Positions 16,215-25,727 of a stretch of DNA of 64,000 bases are shown here, piece after piece (position 1 is the first letter of the stretch; each line of letters opens with the position of its first letter). Both the position numbers and the translations under genes were made by a program. The notes beneath the pieces are model-generated. The model had not been told where the DNA came from. It worked only from the letters and a program-made list of their open reading frames with translations, and made no database searches. The stretch covers positions 1,364,001-1,428,000 of the forward strand of contig NZ_CP154855.1 in assembly GCF_047302425.1 (NCBI RefSeq), read 5' to 3'. This DNA is from Oceanitalea sp047302425 (GTDB lineage: Bacteria > Actinomycetota > Actinomycetes > Actinomycetales > Actinomycetaceae).

Positions 16215-19200
16215 TGGGGAGGATCGCCGACGCGTGGGCCCGCCTGACGCGCGGGGCGCGCGGAGAGCGTGGCGTCGTCGAGGCCGGCGTCGCGGCGGCC
16301 GGTGCGGTCCTCGTCGTGGGCGCGCTCGTCGGCAACGGGGTCGCGAGCACCGTCATCGACATGTCCGACGGCCAGACCTGGCTGCCCGACGAGGACGGCC
16401 GCATCGTCCAGATCAACCCCGCGACCGGGCAGCCCGAGCGGCGCCTCGTCGTCGGCGGGCCGGGCAGCGAGCTCGACGTCGCGCAGCGCGACGGGCACCT
16501 CGTCGTCACCGACCTCGCCACCGGCACCGTCACGTCCATCGACCTCGCCTCCCTCATCGCCTCGGGCTCGCGCGGCCTGGACGGGGAGGACACGAAGGTG
16601 CTGCTCGGCGGGGGGATGGTCGTCGTCGTCGACCTCTCCCCGGGCACCGTGCGCGCCGTCGACCCGCTCACGCTCGCCGACCTCGGCCGCCCCTACCGCA
16701 CCGACGACCTCGCCGACGCCGTCATCGACGACACCGGTGAGGTCTGGCTCGTCACCACCGAGGGCCAGCTGCGCTCGGTCACCTTCGACGCGCGCGGCGG
16801 CACGTGGGGCGTGGGCACCGACCGCCCCGTCACCGGCGCCGGCCAGCAGACCCGCCTGCTCCCGCACGACGCCGGAGCGACCGTCTTCGCCCCCGACGGC
16901 GGGGTCGTGGTCCAGGTGGGCAACGGCGCCGACACCGCGGTGAGCGTCGCCGCCCTCGAGGGCAGCGTGCTGCCGGCGCCGACCTCGCCCGCCGACCTCG
17001 CCCCCGCGTCGGTGCCCGAGGCCGGGCTCGTCGTCATGCTTGCCGACCGGGAGGCGCTGACCGTCGCCGTCTCCGAGATCGGGTGCCGCCGGCCCGGGGC
17101 GCCGCAGGTGTTCAACGACCTCGTCTACGTGCCCTGCCCGGGCGACGGGCGCGTCGTCGTCCTCGACCGTACCGGCGCGCGCGCCGCGGAGGACATCATC
17201 GTCCCCGGCGGCGGGGACCCCGAGCTCGTCGTCGACGACGGGCGCCTCATCGTCCGCACGCCCACCGACGGTCGGATCGTCATCGTCCAGGCCGACGGGA
17301 CGACGTCGACCGTCGACATCTCCGCGGCCGACGTGCCCGTCCAGGACGCCACCCGCCCGGCGCCGGTACGGCCGGGTGCGGGTGGTGGCTTCTCGCCCTC
17401 GCCCGCCGGCCCGGGGTCGCCCGCGGCACCTCCCGGCAGCAGCGAGTCGCGGGAGGAGACGAGCGGGCCGGACGGCCGCCCCTCCCGGGAGCCCACCGAG
17501 GGCACGGCCCCGCGCGACGACGACCCTCGGCCCCCGGGCGCGAGGCCGAGCGACCCGGGAGCGCCGCCCGGTCCGGGCAACGACCCGAGCGACCCCCAGA
17601 CCGACCCGGCGGACCCGGGAGACCCGGCCGGCCCCGGCGACCCGGGCGACCCCGGCGACCCGGACGGCACCGGCGACCCCGACGGTCCGCCGACCGACGG
17701 CCCGGGCGACCCCTCCGACCGTGTGCCAGGCCAGGTGCGCGCCCAGCTCCAGGCTGACACCAGCGTGCTCGTCACGTGGGCGCAGCCGGTCGAGCAGCCC
17801 GAGGCCTTCGTCGTCGCCACCTCCGAGGGCAGCGCCGTCACCGTCCCCGGCACCGAGGCCTCGGCCACGCTCACCGGACTCACCTGCGGGCGCGACCTCA
17901 CCGTGCGCGTCGAGGCGCAGTACGCGAGCGGTGAGCCCGGCGTGGGCACCGCCGCCGTGACGACGGCGGACTGCGCGCAGCCCACCCCGCCCGACCCCGC
18001 ACCGGCGGGCGTCTCGGCCCGGCTGGAGGGCGACGGCAGCGTCTCGGTGACGTGGACCGCGCCCGAGCAGCGACCGGCGAGCTACACGGTCGCCGCGTCC
18101 GACGGCTCCCGCGTGAGTGCTCGCGGCGGCGAGACCTCCGCGACTCTCACCGGCCTGGCCTGCGAGCGGACGCTCACCGTCACCGTCACCGCCCTCCACG
18201 CCGACGGCACCGAGGGGGCGGCGAGCGACACCGTCCGCACCGCCGACTGCCCGCGCAACCCGGCGCCGTCGGACGTCACGGCCCAGCTGCAGGGCGAGGA
18301 CGTCCGCGTCTCGTGGACCCCACCCCGGGACGCGCCCGCGAGCTACACCGTCGCCGCCTCGGACGGCACCGCCGTCACCGCCGGCGGCGGCGCGAGCTCC
18401 GCCGTCCTCGCCGACCTCACCTGCGGACGCACGCTCACCGTCACGGTCACCGCGCACCACGCGGGTGGCACCGACGGCGCCGCCTCCGCCCAGGTGACGA
18501 CGGCGGACTGCCCGGCGGGACCGGACCCGGCCACGCCGGCCGGTGGGGTCAGCGCCTCCGCGCAGCCGGACGGCTCGGTGCGCGTCACCTGGACCGGTGC
18601 GAGCTCGGGCGCCGACCGCTACGTCGTGCGGCCACTCGGCGGCGGTGGGACGACGGCGGACGGCTCCGCCCGCGACGTCGTCCTCACCGGTCTCACCCCG
18701 GGCGCGCCCTACCGCTTCGAGGTCGAGACGCAGCTCGGGTCGACGACGGCGGTCTCCGCCGCCTCGAACGAGGTCACCGTGGCGAACGTGCCGGGGACCG
18801 TCAGCGGGCTCAGCGCCTCGGTGGTCGACCGGACGGGCTCACAGGTGCGCGTGGCCGTGAGCTTCTCCGGCGCCCCGGCGAACGGCTCTCCCGTGACCGG
18901 GTACCGGGTCGAGCACTCCGGTGGGGGCACGTCCGGCTCGACGACGACCGGCGGGACGTCGACGACGCTCACCGTCGCCTGCAGCGGTCAGGCCCTGTGC
19001 ACGACCGGCGGCCAGCTCACCGTGAGCGTGCAGGCCACGAGCCAGGTGGGCAACGGCGCCGCCGTGAGCACCACGGTGAGCGTGCCCGCACCCCCGCCGC
19101 CGCCCCCAGCCAACGGGGACGCGGTGCTGAGCGGGGTCTACAGCGGCACCCCGGGACTCCACGACTCGGCGATCCCAATGTACGTCGACGTCCTCGCCCA

Positions 19201-19669
19201 CCCGAGCTGGACGGGCTACACCGGCACCTGCAGGATCGACGTCTCCGGTGCACAGAACGGCTCGTGGACCGTCCCCTGCAGGGCCGGGCAGGTGTACGTG
19301 GGCGCCCTCGAGCAGTTCCAGAGCATCACGGTGCGGATGACGGCGGTCGAGGCCGGCGTCAGCTCGGCCGCGGTCAGCGGCGAGGCGCCGCCGCGCAACC
19401 AGTGGGCGCAGTGCGACCTCACGACCGGGATCTGCACCGACCCCGTCTCCGTCCCCGGCGACCCGCCCGTCGAGATCGTGCCGGCGCCGTGGGTGCCCCC
19501 GCAGGTCCCGAACCCGCCGGTGCTCGTCGCCGGGCTGCTCCTCGTCGGTGCCGCCGGCACGCTGCGCAGCCTCCGCCGCGCCCTCACCACCCCCACCTTC
19601 GCCGACAGCTCACTTGTCGCCCAGAGCTCACCCACCGCCCCCGAGAACAGGAACGAGACCACCCCATGA
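16214..19669 (+). CDS. membrane-anchored fibronectin type III protein of the secretion locus
   Basis: An 1151-residue protein. It has an N-terminal membrane helix (AGVAAAGAVLVVGALVGNGV, ~26-45), an extracellular beta-propeller-like region to ~375, a Pro/Asp/Gly-rich collagen-like linker (~380-505, GDPGDPGD repeats) and five fibronectin type III repeats (~505-960). The first three repeats share paired Cys positions (GLTC and TTADC) that could form disulphides. A further beta-rich region and a C-terminal hydrophobic helix (LVAGLLLVGAAGTL, ~1104-1117) with basic residues follow. It could be a surface or channel-associated component; no enzymatic motif is seen. It is translationally coupled to EccC and MoxR, with start/stop overlaps at both ends. 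Confidence 0.82.
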   Translation: MGRIADAWARLTRGARGERGVVEAGVAAAGAVLVVGALVGNGVASTVIDMSDGQTWLPDEDGRIVQINPATGQPERRLVVGGPGSELDVAQRDGHLVVTDLATGTVTSIDLASLIASGSRGLDGEDTKVLLGGGMVVVVDLSPGTVRAVDPLTLADLGRPYRTDDLADAVIDDTGEVWLVTTEGQLRSVTFDARGGTWGVGTDRPVTGAGQQTRLLPHDAGATVFAPDGGVVVQVGNGADTAVSVAALEGSVLPAPTSPADLAPASVPEAGLVVMLADREALTVAVSEIGCRRPGAPQVFNDLVYVPCPGDGRVVVLDRTGARAAEDIIVPGGGDPELVVDDGRLIVRTPTDGRIVIVQADGTTSTVDISAADVPVQDATRPAPVRPGAGGGFSPSPAGPGSPAAPPGSSESREETSGPDGRPSREPTEGTAPRDDDPRPPGARPSDPGAPPGPGNDPSDPQTDPADPGDPAGPGDPGDPGDPDGTGDPDGPPTDGPGDPSDRVPGQVRAQLQADTSVLVTWAQPVEQPEAFVVATSEGSAVTVPGTEASATLTGLTCGRDLTVRVEAQYASGEPGVGTAAVTTADCAQPTPPDPAPAGVSARLEGDGSVSVTWTAPEQRPASYTVAASDGSRVSARGGETSATLTGLACERTLTVTVTALHADGTEGAASDTVRTADCPRNPAPSDVTAQLQGEDVRVSWTPPRDAPASYTVAASDGTAVTAGGGASSAVLADLTCGRTLTVTVTAHHAGGTDGAASAQVTTADCPAGPDPATPAGGVSASAQPDGSVRVTWTGASSGADRYVVRPLGGGGTTADGSARDVVLTGLTPGAPYRFEVETQLGSTTAVSAASNEVTVANVPGTVSGLSASVVDRTGSQVRVAVSFSGAPANGSPVTGYRVEHSGGGTSGSTTTGGTSTTLTVACSGQALCTTGGQLTVSVQATSQVGNGAAVSTTVSVPAPPPPPPANGDAVLSGVYSGTPGLHDSAIPMYVDVLAHPSWTGYTGTCRIDVSGAQNGSWTVPCRAGQVYVGALEQFQSITVRMTAVEAGVSSAAVSGEAPPRNQWAQCDLTTGICTDPVSVPGDPPVEIVPAPWVPPQVPNPPVLVAGLLLVGAAGTLRSLRRALTTPTFADSSLVAQSSPTAPENRNETTP

Positions 19670-20646
19670 GTGCCGCCCCCGCCGTGACCGAGGACGACAT
19701 CGCCCGGTTCCGCGTCCTGCACGAGTCCACCGTCGACGCCGTCGCCGGTGCCCTGCGCGGCAAGCGCCCGGCGATCGAGCTCGTGCTCGTCTCGCTCTTC
19801 GCCGGCGGCCACGTGCTGCTCGAGGATGTCCCGGGCACCGGCAAGACGACCCTCGCCCGCGCGGTCGCGGCCGCGGTGGGCGGCAGCTCCCGGCGCATCC
19901 AGTTCACCCCGGACCTGCTGCCGGCGGACGTCACCGGCACCTCGGTCCTCGAGCCCGGCAGCGGCGAGATCCGGTTCCGGCCCGGGCCGGTCTTCTCCAA
20001 CGTCCTGCTCGCCGACGAGATCAACCGCGCCGCCGCCAAGACCCAGTCCGCGCTGCTCGAGGTCATGGCCGAGCACACGGTGACGGTCGACGGCGTGGGG
20101 CACCGCGTCCCCGACCCCTTCGTCGTCATCGCCACCCAGAACCCCATCGACCTCGACGGCACCTACCGCCTGCCCGAGGCGCAGCTCGACCGCTTCCTCG
20201 TCCGCATCACCCTCGGCTACCCCGACGCCGAGCACGAGCTCGACGTCCTGCGCCCCGGCGGGGGAGCGGGCGCCGTCGAGGAGGTCCGGGAGGTGACCAC
20301 CCCGGACGAGGTCGCCGCCGCGAGCCGCATGCTCCGCGGCGTCCACGTCGCCGAGCCGATCCTGCGCTACGTGCGCGACCTCGGCGCCGCCACCCGCGAC
20401 GACGACCGACTCCGCCTCGGCGCCTCCACCCGCGCCCTGCGCGGCATGGTCGCGTGCGCGCAGGTCTTCGCGGCCTCGCAGGGCCGCCACTTCGTCGTGC
20501 CCAGCGACGTCCAGCGGCTCGCCGTGCCGGTGCTCGCGCACCGCGTCGTCCTCACCCGCGACGCCGTCCTCGCCGGGACGACGACGGCGCAGGTCGTCAC
20601 CGAGCTCGTCGACCGGGTGGAGGCGCCCCGCCCCGTCCCGGCATGA
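19666..20646 (+). CDS. MoxR-family AAA+ ATPase
   Basis: A 326-residue MoxR ATPase. Walker A is VPGTGKTT near 55-62, Walker B LLADEINRA, sensor-1 ATQNPIDLDGTYRLPEAQLDRF, with the MoxR lid behind. MoxR proteins act as chaperone-like remodelers, usually beside DUF58 and transglutaminase-like genes as here. It overlaps the fibronectin gene stop and the DUF58 start (ATGA at both ends), so it is part of one tightly coupled operon. Confidence 0.93.
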   Translation: MSAAPAVTEDDIARFRVLHESTVDAVAGALRGKRPAIELVLVSLFAGGHVLLEDVPGTGKTTLARAVAAAVGGSSRRIQFTPDLLPADVTGTSVLEPGSGEIRFRPGPVFSNVLLADEINRAAAKTQSALLEVMAEHTVTVDGVGHRVPDPFVVIATQNPIDLDGTYRLPEAQLDRFLVRITLGYPDAEHELDVLRPGGGAGAVEEVREVTTPDEVAAASRMLRGVHVAEPILRYVRDLGAATRDDDRLRLGASTRALRGMVACAQVFAASQGRHFVVPSDVQRLAVPVLAHRVVLTRDAVLAGTTTAQVVTELVDRVEAPRPVPA

Positions 20647-21815
20647 GCGGGCCGGGTGCCGCCCCGAGCCGGCTGCGGCCGACGTCGCGCGGCTGGGCCA
20701 CCGGTGCCACCGCCGCGGCCCTCCTCGCGCTCGGCTGGTGGGCGGACTACCCGGGCGTGACCGGGCTGGGGCTGGGGCTGACCGCCCTGCTGGCCTGCGC
20801 CGTCGTCGGCCTCCTCCTGCCCGCCCCGGTGAGCGTGCGCCGCACCGCCCGCCCGCCGCGGGTGGCGCGCCTGGACGAGTGCACGGCGAGCGTCGAGGTC
20901 GTCAACGACTCCCGCTGGCTCCCGGTGAGCGCGCGCGGGGTCGACCTCGTCGACGGCGAGCCCACCGAGTTCCCGCTGCCCCGCCTGGCCCCGGGCCAGC
21001 GCGTCCGGGCCGAGGTCCCCATCCCCACCCGCCGCCGCGGCACCGTGGAGTTCGGGCCGCTCGTCCTCCACCGCTCCTCCCTCGCCGAGCTGCTGCGCAG
21101 CCGGCGCAGCCACGGCACCTACACCTCCGTCGTCGTCGAGCCGCGTGTCCTGGACGCCGTCGGCCTGCCGCCGGGCGCCCGCCGCGGCCACGTCGGTGCG
21201 GACGAGCGCATCGAGCACGGCGGCACCGACCTCGTCGGCATGCGCGAGTACACCCCCGGGGACGACCTGCGCCGCGTCCACTGGAGCACCAGCGCCCGCC
21301 GCGGCACACTCATGGTCCGCCAGGACGCCGACCCCTCCGCCCCGCACCTCACCGTCCTCCTCGACGACCGCGCCGCCGGCTACACCGATGACGGCTTCGA
21401 GGAGGCCGTCGACGTCGCCGCCTCCCTGCTCGCCACCGCGGCCCTCGCCGAGAGCCCCGGACGTGTGCGCACGCTCTCCGGCAGCGTCGACGCCGAGAGC
21501 CCGGTGAGCCCCGTCGGGGCCGGCCTGGACCCCGCGGTCCTCGGCCTGCTCGCCGAGGTCCGCGCCGTCACCGGCCCCGTGCCGGCCGCGCACCGTGCGC
21601 TCGTCGGCGCCCCCGACGTGCTCGCCATCGTCACCGGCGCCGGCGCGGACCTCGCCGACCTCCTCCTCGACGCCGCCGCCGCACCGGCCGGCGTGGTCCT
21701 CGTCGTCGACGACGCCCCGACGGCGCTCGTCACCGCCCGCGAGGGGGTCACCGTGCTCCGGGGGCCCAGTGCCGAGGACCTCGTCCACGGCTGGCGGACG
21801 GCGGTGGCGCGGTGA
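20643..21815 (+). CDS. DUF58-domain membrane protein
   Basis: A 390-residue protein with two N-terminal membrane helices (GATAAALLALGWW and GLGLTALLACAVVGLLL, within residues ~20-60) and a C-terminal DUF58 domain. The domain shows the family hallmark GTDLVGMREYTPGDDLRRVH followed by STSARRGTLMVRQ, which leads into a von Willebrand-A-like fold. DUF58 proteins are the usual partners of MoxR ATPases. It is coupled to both neighbours by 4-base overlaps. The substrate of the module is unknown. Confidence 0.9.
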   Translation: MSGPGAAPSRLRPTSRGWATGATAAALLALGWWADYPGVTGLGLGLTALLACAVVGLLLPAPVSVRRTARPPRVARLDECTASVEVVNDSRWLPVSARGVDLVDGEPTEFPLPRLAPGQRVRAEVPIPTRRRGTVEFGPLVLHRSSLAELLRSRRSHGTYTSVVVEPRVLDAVGLPPGARRGHVGADERIEHGGTDLVGMREYTPGDDLRRVHWSTSARRGTLMVRQDADPSAPHLTVLLDDRAAGYTDDGFEEAVDVAASLLATAALAESPGRVRTLSGSVDAESPVSPVGAGLDPAVLGLLAEVRAVTGPVPAAHRALVGAPDVLAIVTGAGADLADLLLDAAAAPAGVVLVVDDAPTALVTAREGVTVLRGPSAEDLVHGWRTAVAR

Positions 21816-23947
21816 GGCAGCGCGTCGCGCTCGTCGCGTGGAGCGCGCTCGTCCTCGCGCTCGCCGCCGTCCCGGTCGCCGACTCCTACCGCTCGCCGTG
21901 GACGGTGGCCCTGCTCGCGCTCGCGGCGCTCGTGCCCTTCGGCCTCGTCGCGCTCGGGCTGGCGCTGGGCGTGCGGCGCTGGGCCGTGGCCGTGGCGGGG
22001 GTCGCCCTCGGCGGCGCGGGCGCGATGGTCGTCCTCGACTCCGCGGTCGGCCCGGTGCCCTCGTGGCGCACCAGCCCCGCGCTCGAGGCGCTCGGGCCGC
22101 TGCTCGACGCCGTCCCGCGGCTGCTCACCGCGCCCCGCCCGGCCCCGACCACCCCCGACCTCCTCGCGCCCGCGCTCCTGCTCGTGTGGCTCGTCGCGCT
22201 CGTCGTCGCGCTCGTCGTCGTGCCCTCCCGTGCCGCGCGGGCCGCCCCGCTCGTGGGCGCCGCGGTGCTCTACGCCGCCGGGGCGCTCCTCAGCGCGGGG
22301 CGGGCCGACCGTCACGGGGTGCTCGCCGTCGTCCTCGTGCTCGTCGTCGCCGCCGGGTGGACGCTGCTGCCGGGGCGTGACGCGCCCGCGCACGGGCAGG
22401 GCCGCTCGGTCGCCCTCCCGCTCGCCGCGACCACCGTCGCCGCCGCCTTCGCGCTCGTCGCCGGCGCGCTGCCCGCGACCGAGCCCTTCGAGCCGCGCGC
22501 CCACGTGCCACCGCCGCAGCTGCCCGCCGACGCGAGCAACCCGGTGCCTGAGGTCGCCGCGTGGAACCTCGACCCGGACCGCGCTCTCCTTGCCGTGCAC
22601 CCCGGCGCGCAGCCGCTGCCCGAGCGGCTCGCCCTCGCCACCCTCGCGGACTTCGACGGCGCCGCCTGGACCCTCGACGCCCGCCTGCGCGCCGTCGGGG
22701 TCGTCGACACCCCGCTCCTGGCCGACGGCGCACGCCGCGCCGGCAGCGACCTCACCGTGGTCCTCGAGCAGCTCCACGGGGTGTGGCTGCCGTCCGCCGG
22801 GACCACGACGGCCGTCGACGGCGCCGAGGTGCTCATGGACGTGGACACCGGCTCCCTCGTCCTCCCCGGCGGCGCGGCGCCCGGCCTCACCATCCACCTC
22901 ACCGGTGAGCGGGACGCGCCAACCGAGGAGGAGGTCGCCCGGGCCGGCGTGCCCCCGGCCGCCGAGGCGGGCCGCTACCTCGAGCTGCCGCGGCTGCCCG
23001 AGGAGCTGCGCGCCGAGGCCGCGGCCATCACCGCTGGCGCCGGCAGCCGCCTGGAGCAGGCGCTGGCGATCGAGGCGGCGGTACGCGCCGGGCGCACCCA
23101 CGACCTCGCCGCGCAGTCCGGCTCCTCCTACGGGCGGCTCATGGAGTTCCTCTTCCTGCCGCCCGAGGAGGCGGGTCAGGTGGGGACCGCCGAGCAGTTC
23201 TCCGGCGCCTTCGCCGTCCTCGCCCGCAGCGTCGGGCTGCCCACGCGGCTGGTCGTCGGCCTCGACCTCGCCCGCGCCGCGGAGGACGGCACGGCCGACG
23301 GCGGGGTGACCGTCCGCGGCCGGCACGCGACCATCTGGGCGGAGGTGTACTTCGCCGGTGCCGGGTGGGTGCCCTTCGCCCCCACCCCGGACGAGTCGAC
23401 GACGACCCCGCCGCAGGCCGTCGAGGAGGAGCCGGAGGAGGCGGGGGCCGAGGAGCCGACCGGCGCGGCCTCGAGCCCGCCGGAGCAGCGCACCGCGGCG
23501 CCGGGGTCCGAGGAGAGCGCGGCGAGCACGGGGGCGCCGGTCGCACTCGTCGTCACCGGCGTGGCCGGGGGAGCGGTCCTGCTGGTGCTGCTCGCCCTCC
23601 TCGGCCTGCGGCTCGTGCGGAGGCGGCGCTGGCAGCGGGCCGGCGCGCCCGGCGCGTGGGCGCAGGTGCTCGACGCGCTCACCCTCGCCGGCCGCCCGGC
23701 CGGCCCGGGGGACACAGCGCCCGACGTCGTCGCCACCCTGGACCCGTCCGTCCGGGAGGAGGCTCTCCTCCTCGCCGCCCGCGCCGAGGCCGCCGCTTTC
23801 GCGCCTGTGGCGGACGGGCCGGCCGGTCGCGGGACGTCCGCGGAGGACTGGCGCACCGCCCGCGCCGTCGAGCGCTCCCTGCGCCGCACCCAGCACCGGC
23901 CCAGCCGCCTGTGGTGGTGGTTCACCCCGCGCGTGTGGCGCCGCTGA
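21812..23947 (+). CDS. transglutaminase-like membrane protein, catalytic residues apparently lost
   Basis: A 711-residue protein. The first ~210 residues contain several membrane helices, followed by an extracytoplasmic region, a transglutaminase-like domain (~430-525) and one more helix near 582-603. The family normally has GTCEQFA with the nucleophile Cys and HAW with the catalytic His. Here the first reads GTAEQFSGAFAVLARSVGLP with Ala at 460, and the second reads HATIWAEVYFAGAGWVPFAP, where Thr507 occupies the usual His position and a His sits at 505. It is therefore probably a non-catalytic binding module. GTG 21812 overlaps the DUF58 stop. It is the last gene of the operon. Confidence 0.83.
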   Translation: MRQRVALVAWSALVLALAAVPVADSYRSPWTVALLALAALVPFGLVALGLALGVRRWAVAVAGVALGGAGAMVVLDSAVGPVPSWRTSPALEALGPLLDAVPRLLTAPRPAPTTPDLLAPALLLVWLVALVVALVVVPSRAARAAPLVGAAVLYAAGALLSAGRADRHGVLAVVLVLVVAAGWTLLPGRDAPAHGQGRSVALPLAATTVAAAFALVAGALPATEPFEPRAHVPPPQLPADASNPVPEVAAWNLDPDRALLAVHPGAQPLPERLALATLADFDGAAWTLDARLRAVGVVDTPLLADGARRAGSDLTVVLEQLHGVWLPSAGTTTAVDGAEVLMDVDTGSLVLPGGAAPGLTIHLTGERDAPTEEEVARAGVPPAAEAGRYLELPRLPEELRAEAAAITAGAGSRLEQALAIEAAVRAGRTHDLAAQSGSSYGRLMEFLFLPPEEAGQVGTAEQFSGAFAVLARSVGLPTRLVVGLDLARAAEDGTADGGVTVRGRHATIWAEVYFAGAGWVPFAPTPDESTTTPPQAVEEEPEEAGAEEPTGAASSPPEQRTAAPGSEESAASTGAPVALVVTGVAGGAVLLVLLALLGLRLVRRRRWQRAGAPGAWAQVLDALTLAGRPAGPGDTAPDVVATLDPSVREEALLLAARAEAAAFAPVADGPAGRGTSAEDWRTARAVERSLRRTQHRPSRLWWWFTPRVWRR

Positions 23948-23953
23948 CCCGGC

Positions 23954-25639
23954 TCAGCCGCGGGTGGCGCAGGCCGCGGGGCTGGCTCCCGCCACCGGCG
24001 CGCCGTCCTCGACGACGTAGCCGGCGACGACGAAGCAGACCTCCCCGGCGTCCGGGTCGATGCCCTCGACCGTGTGCTCCTGGGCGTCGCCGGTGAGCTG
24101 GTGGACCACGCGCGCGGGCCCGTCACCGGTGCCGGGGTCGAGGACGAGGAGGTAGTCGACCTCCTGCTCCGGCTCGGCCCAGGTGAGGAGCACGGAAGTG
24201 CCGTTGTCGAGGATCGCCGGGTTGCGTGGTGCGAGGGCGGGGTCGCCGGTGCTCGCCTGAATCGGGCCGGTCGCGGGCGGGAGCGGCTTGTCGAGCGTGG
24301 GGACCTCGACGGCGCTGGTGGGGCTGGGCGCGGCGGCGGGCTCCTCGTCGTCACCGAGCAGCGCGGACAGCACGCCCGCACCGGTGCCGACGACGAGCGC
24401 ACCGCCGATGAAGGCCGCGATCCGCGTCCAGGGGTTGCCACGCGGAGGAGCGGTCGGCTGCGCGGGCTTCGGCTCGGGGGCCGGACGAGCCGAGGTGTGC
24501 TCGTCGTCCGGCGGCGCCTGGGCGGCGATCTCGGCCAGGGCCGACGGCGCCACCGCGGAGGGCAGCGCCGGAACCTGGATCTCGGCGGGGGCCGGGCCGG
24601 GCTCGGGTGCGTCCTGGTCAGCTGCCGCGGGCGCGGGCGCGGGCGCGGGTGCGGCCGGCGCGAGGGCGCTGTCCGCCGGCGCCGGGTCCGTCGGCGCCAC
24701 CCGCGCCGCGTCGGAACCCGCGGCCGGGGGACGTCCGGTCGCCGCCGGCGGCTCGACGGCGGCGGTCCCCGGCGCCCACGAGCGCTCCTCGGTCGGCACC
24801 CGCCGCAGCGCCGCGAGGACGTCGGCGGCGCTCCACGTCCGCGCCTCCCGGTCGGGCGTGAGGCAGGCCTCGAGCACGGCGCGCAGCTCGGCCGGCACGT
24901 CCTCGGGCAGCGGCCGGCGCTGGCCGGTGCGCACGCGGCGCAGGTAGGCGAGGGCGGAGTCGTCGTCGGGGTCGTCGCTGGCGAAGGGGGCGCGGCCGGT
25001 GAGCAGGGTGACGAGCGTCGAGCCGAGGGACCACACGTCGTCGGCGGCGGTCGGCTCGGCGCCGTCGAGCACCTGCGGGGAGGCGTGGCGGTAGCTGAAG
25101 CGCTCGAGGGAGGCGGTGTGCCCGGCGTCGGCCATCCGCGCGATCCCGAAGTCGCTGAGCACGTAGGACGTCGGCAGCAGCAGGACGTTCTGTGGCTTGA
25201 CGTCCCGGTGCAGCACCCCGTGCGCGTGCGCGAAGGCCAGCGCATCGGCCACCGCCGTCCCCGCGGCGACCACCTCGGACACCGGCAGCGGCCCGTGCTC
25301 GCGCAGCCGGTCGTGCAGGGAGCCGAGGTCGTGGAACTCCATGACGAGGCAGGGGCGCCCGTCCGCCGTCGTCGTCGTGTCGATGACGGTGACGATGTGC
25401 GGGTGCTGGCGCCCGAGCCGCACGGTGATGGCGAGCTCGCGCGCGAACCGCGCCTGCGCCGTCGGCTCGGTGACGTCGACGACCTTGACCGCGACGTCCC
25501 GGCCCAGGCTGTCCTGGCGGGCGCGGTAGACGACGCTGTCGCCGCCGCGCGCCACCTCCGTCAGGCCCGAGTACCCGCGGACGACGACGGCGCCCCCTGC
25601 CGTGGGCACCTCAGGTGCCCACTCGTCGTGTGTCGCCAC
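23954..25639 (-). CDS. membrane Ser/Thr protein kinase (PknB-like) with fibronectin-like ectodomain
   Basis: A 561-residue eukaryotic-type kinase. It has a glycine loop ARGGDSVVYRA (31-40), catalytic Lys52 in VAVKVV, HRDVKPQN at 144-151 (Asp146), DFG at 163-165 and SPQVLDGAEPTAADDVWSLG after the activation segment. A Pro/Ala linker follows, then a membrane helix near 406-430 and a ~110-residue ectodomain resembling one fibronectin III repeat (SVLLTWAEPEQEVDYLLVLD). FHA domains in EccC and the 7045 protein are natural phospho-readers for such a kinase. GTG 25639 is chosen because upstream in-frame sequence is not kinase-like. It converges on the transglutaminase gene with a 6-base gap. Confidence 0.9.
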   Translation of the reverse strand: MATHDEWAPEVPTAGGAVVVRGYSGLTEVARGGDSVVYRARQDSLGRDVAVKVVDVTEPTAQARFARELAITVRLGRQHPHIVTVIDTTTTADGRPCLVMEFHDLGSLHDRLREHGPLPVSEVVAAGTAVADALAFAHAHGVLHRDVKPQNVLLLPTSYVLSDFGIARMADAGHTASLERFSYRHASPQVLDGAEPTAADDVWSLGSTLVTLLTGRAPFASDDPDDDSALAYLRRVRTGQRRPLPEDVPAELRAVLEACLTPDREARTWSAADVLAALRRVPTEERSWAPGTAAVEPPAATGRPPAAGSDAARVAPTDPAPADSALAPAAPAPAPAPAAADQDAPEPGPAPAEIQVPALPSAVAPSALAEIAAQAPPDDEHTSARPAPEPKPAQPTAPPRGNPWTRIAAFIGGALVVGTGAGVLSALLGDDEEPAAAPSPTSAVEVPTLDKPLPPATGPIQASTGDPALAPRNPAILDNGTSVLLTWAEPEQEVDYLLVLDPGTGDGPARVVHQLTGDAQEHTVEGIDPDAGEVCFVVAGYVVEDGAPVAGASPAACATRG

Positions 25640-25727
25640 GCGCTGCCCGCCCCGTCGTCGCTGCCAGTACCTGCTGAGGAGGATAGCCAGGGCGCACGCC
25701 GCGCCTCGTCGGTGTCCCGTCCTGCCG

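Noticed and set aside
15446..18460. A ~1000-codon minus-strand frame across the EccC end and the fibronectin gene
   Set aside because: Composition is repetitive Gly/Arg/Asp with no recognisable fold; the plus-strand proteins explain the region.
5906..25700. Possible integration of the secretion locus at the tRNA-Glu 3' end
   Set aside because: No second copy of the tRNA 3' segment was found near 25-27 kb, and there is no integrase; the tRNA also has its own terminator directly after it.
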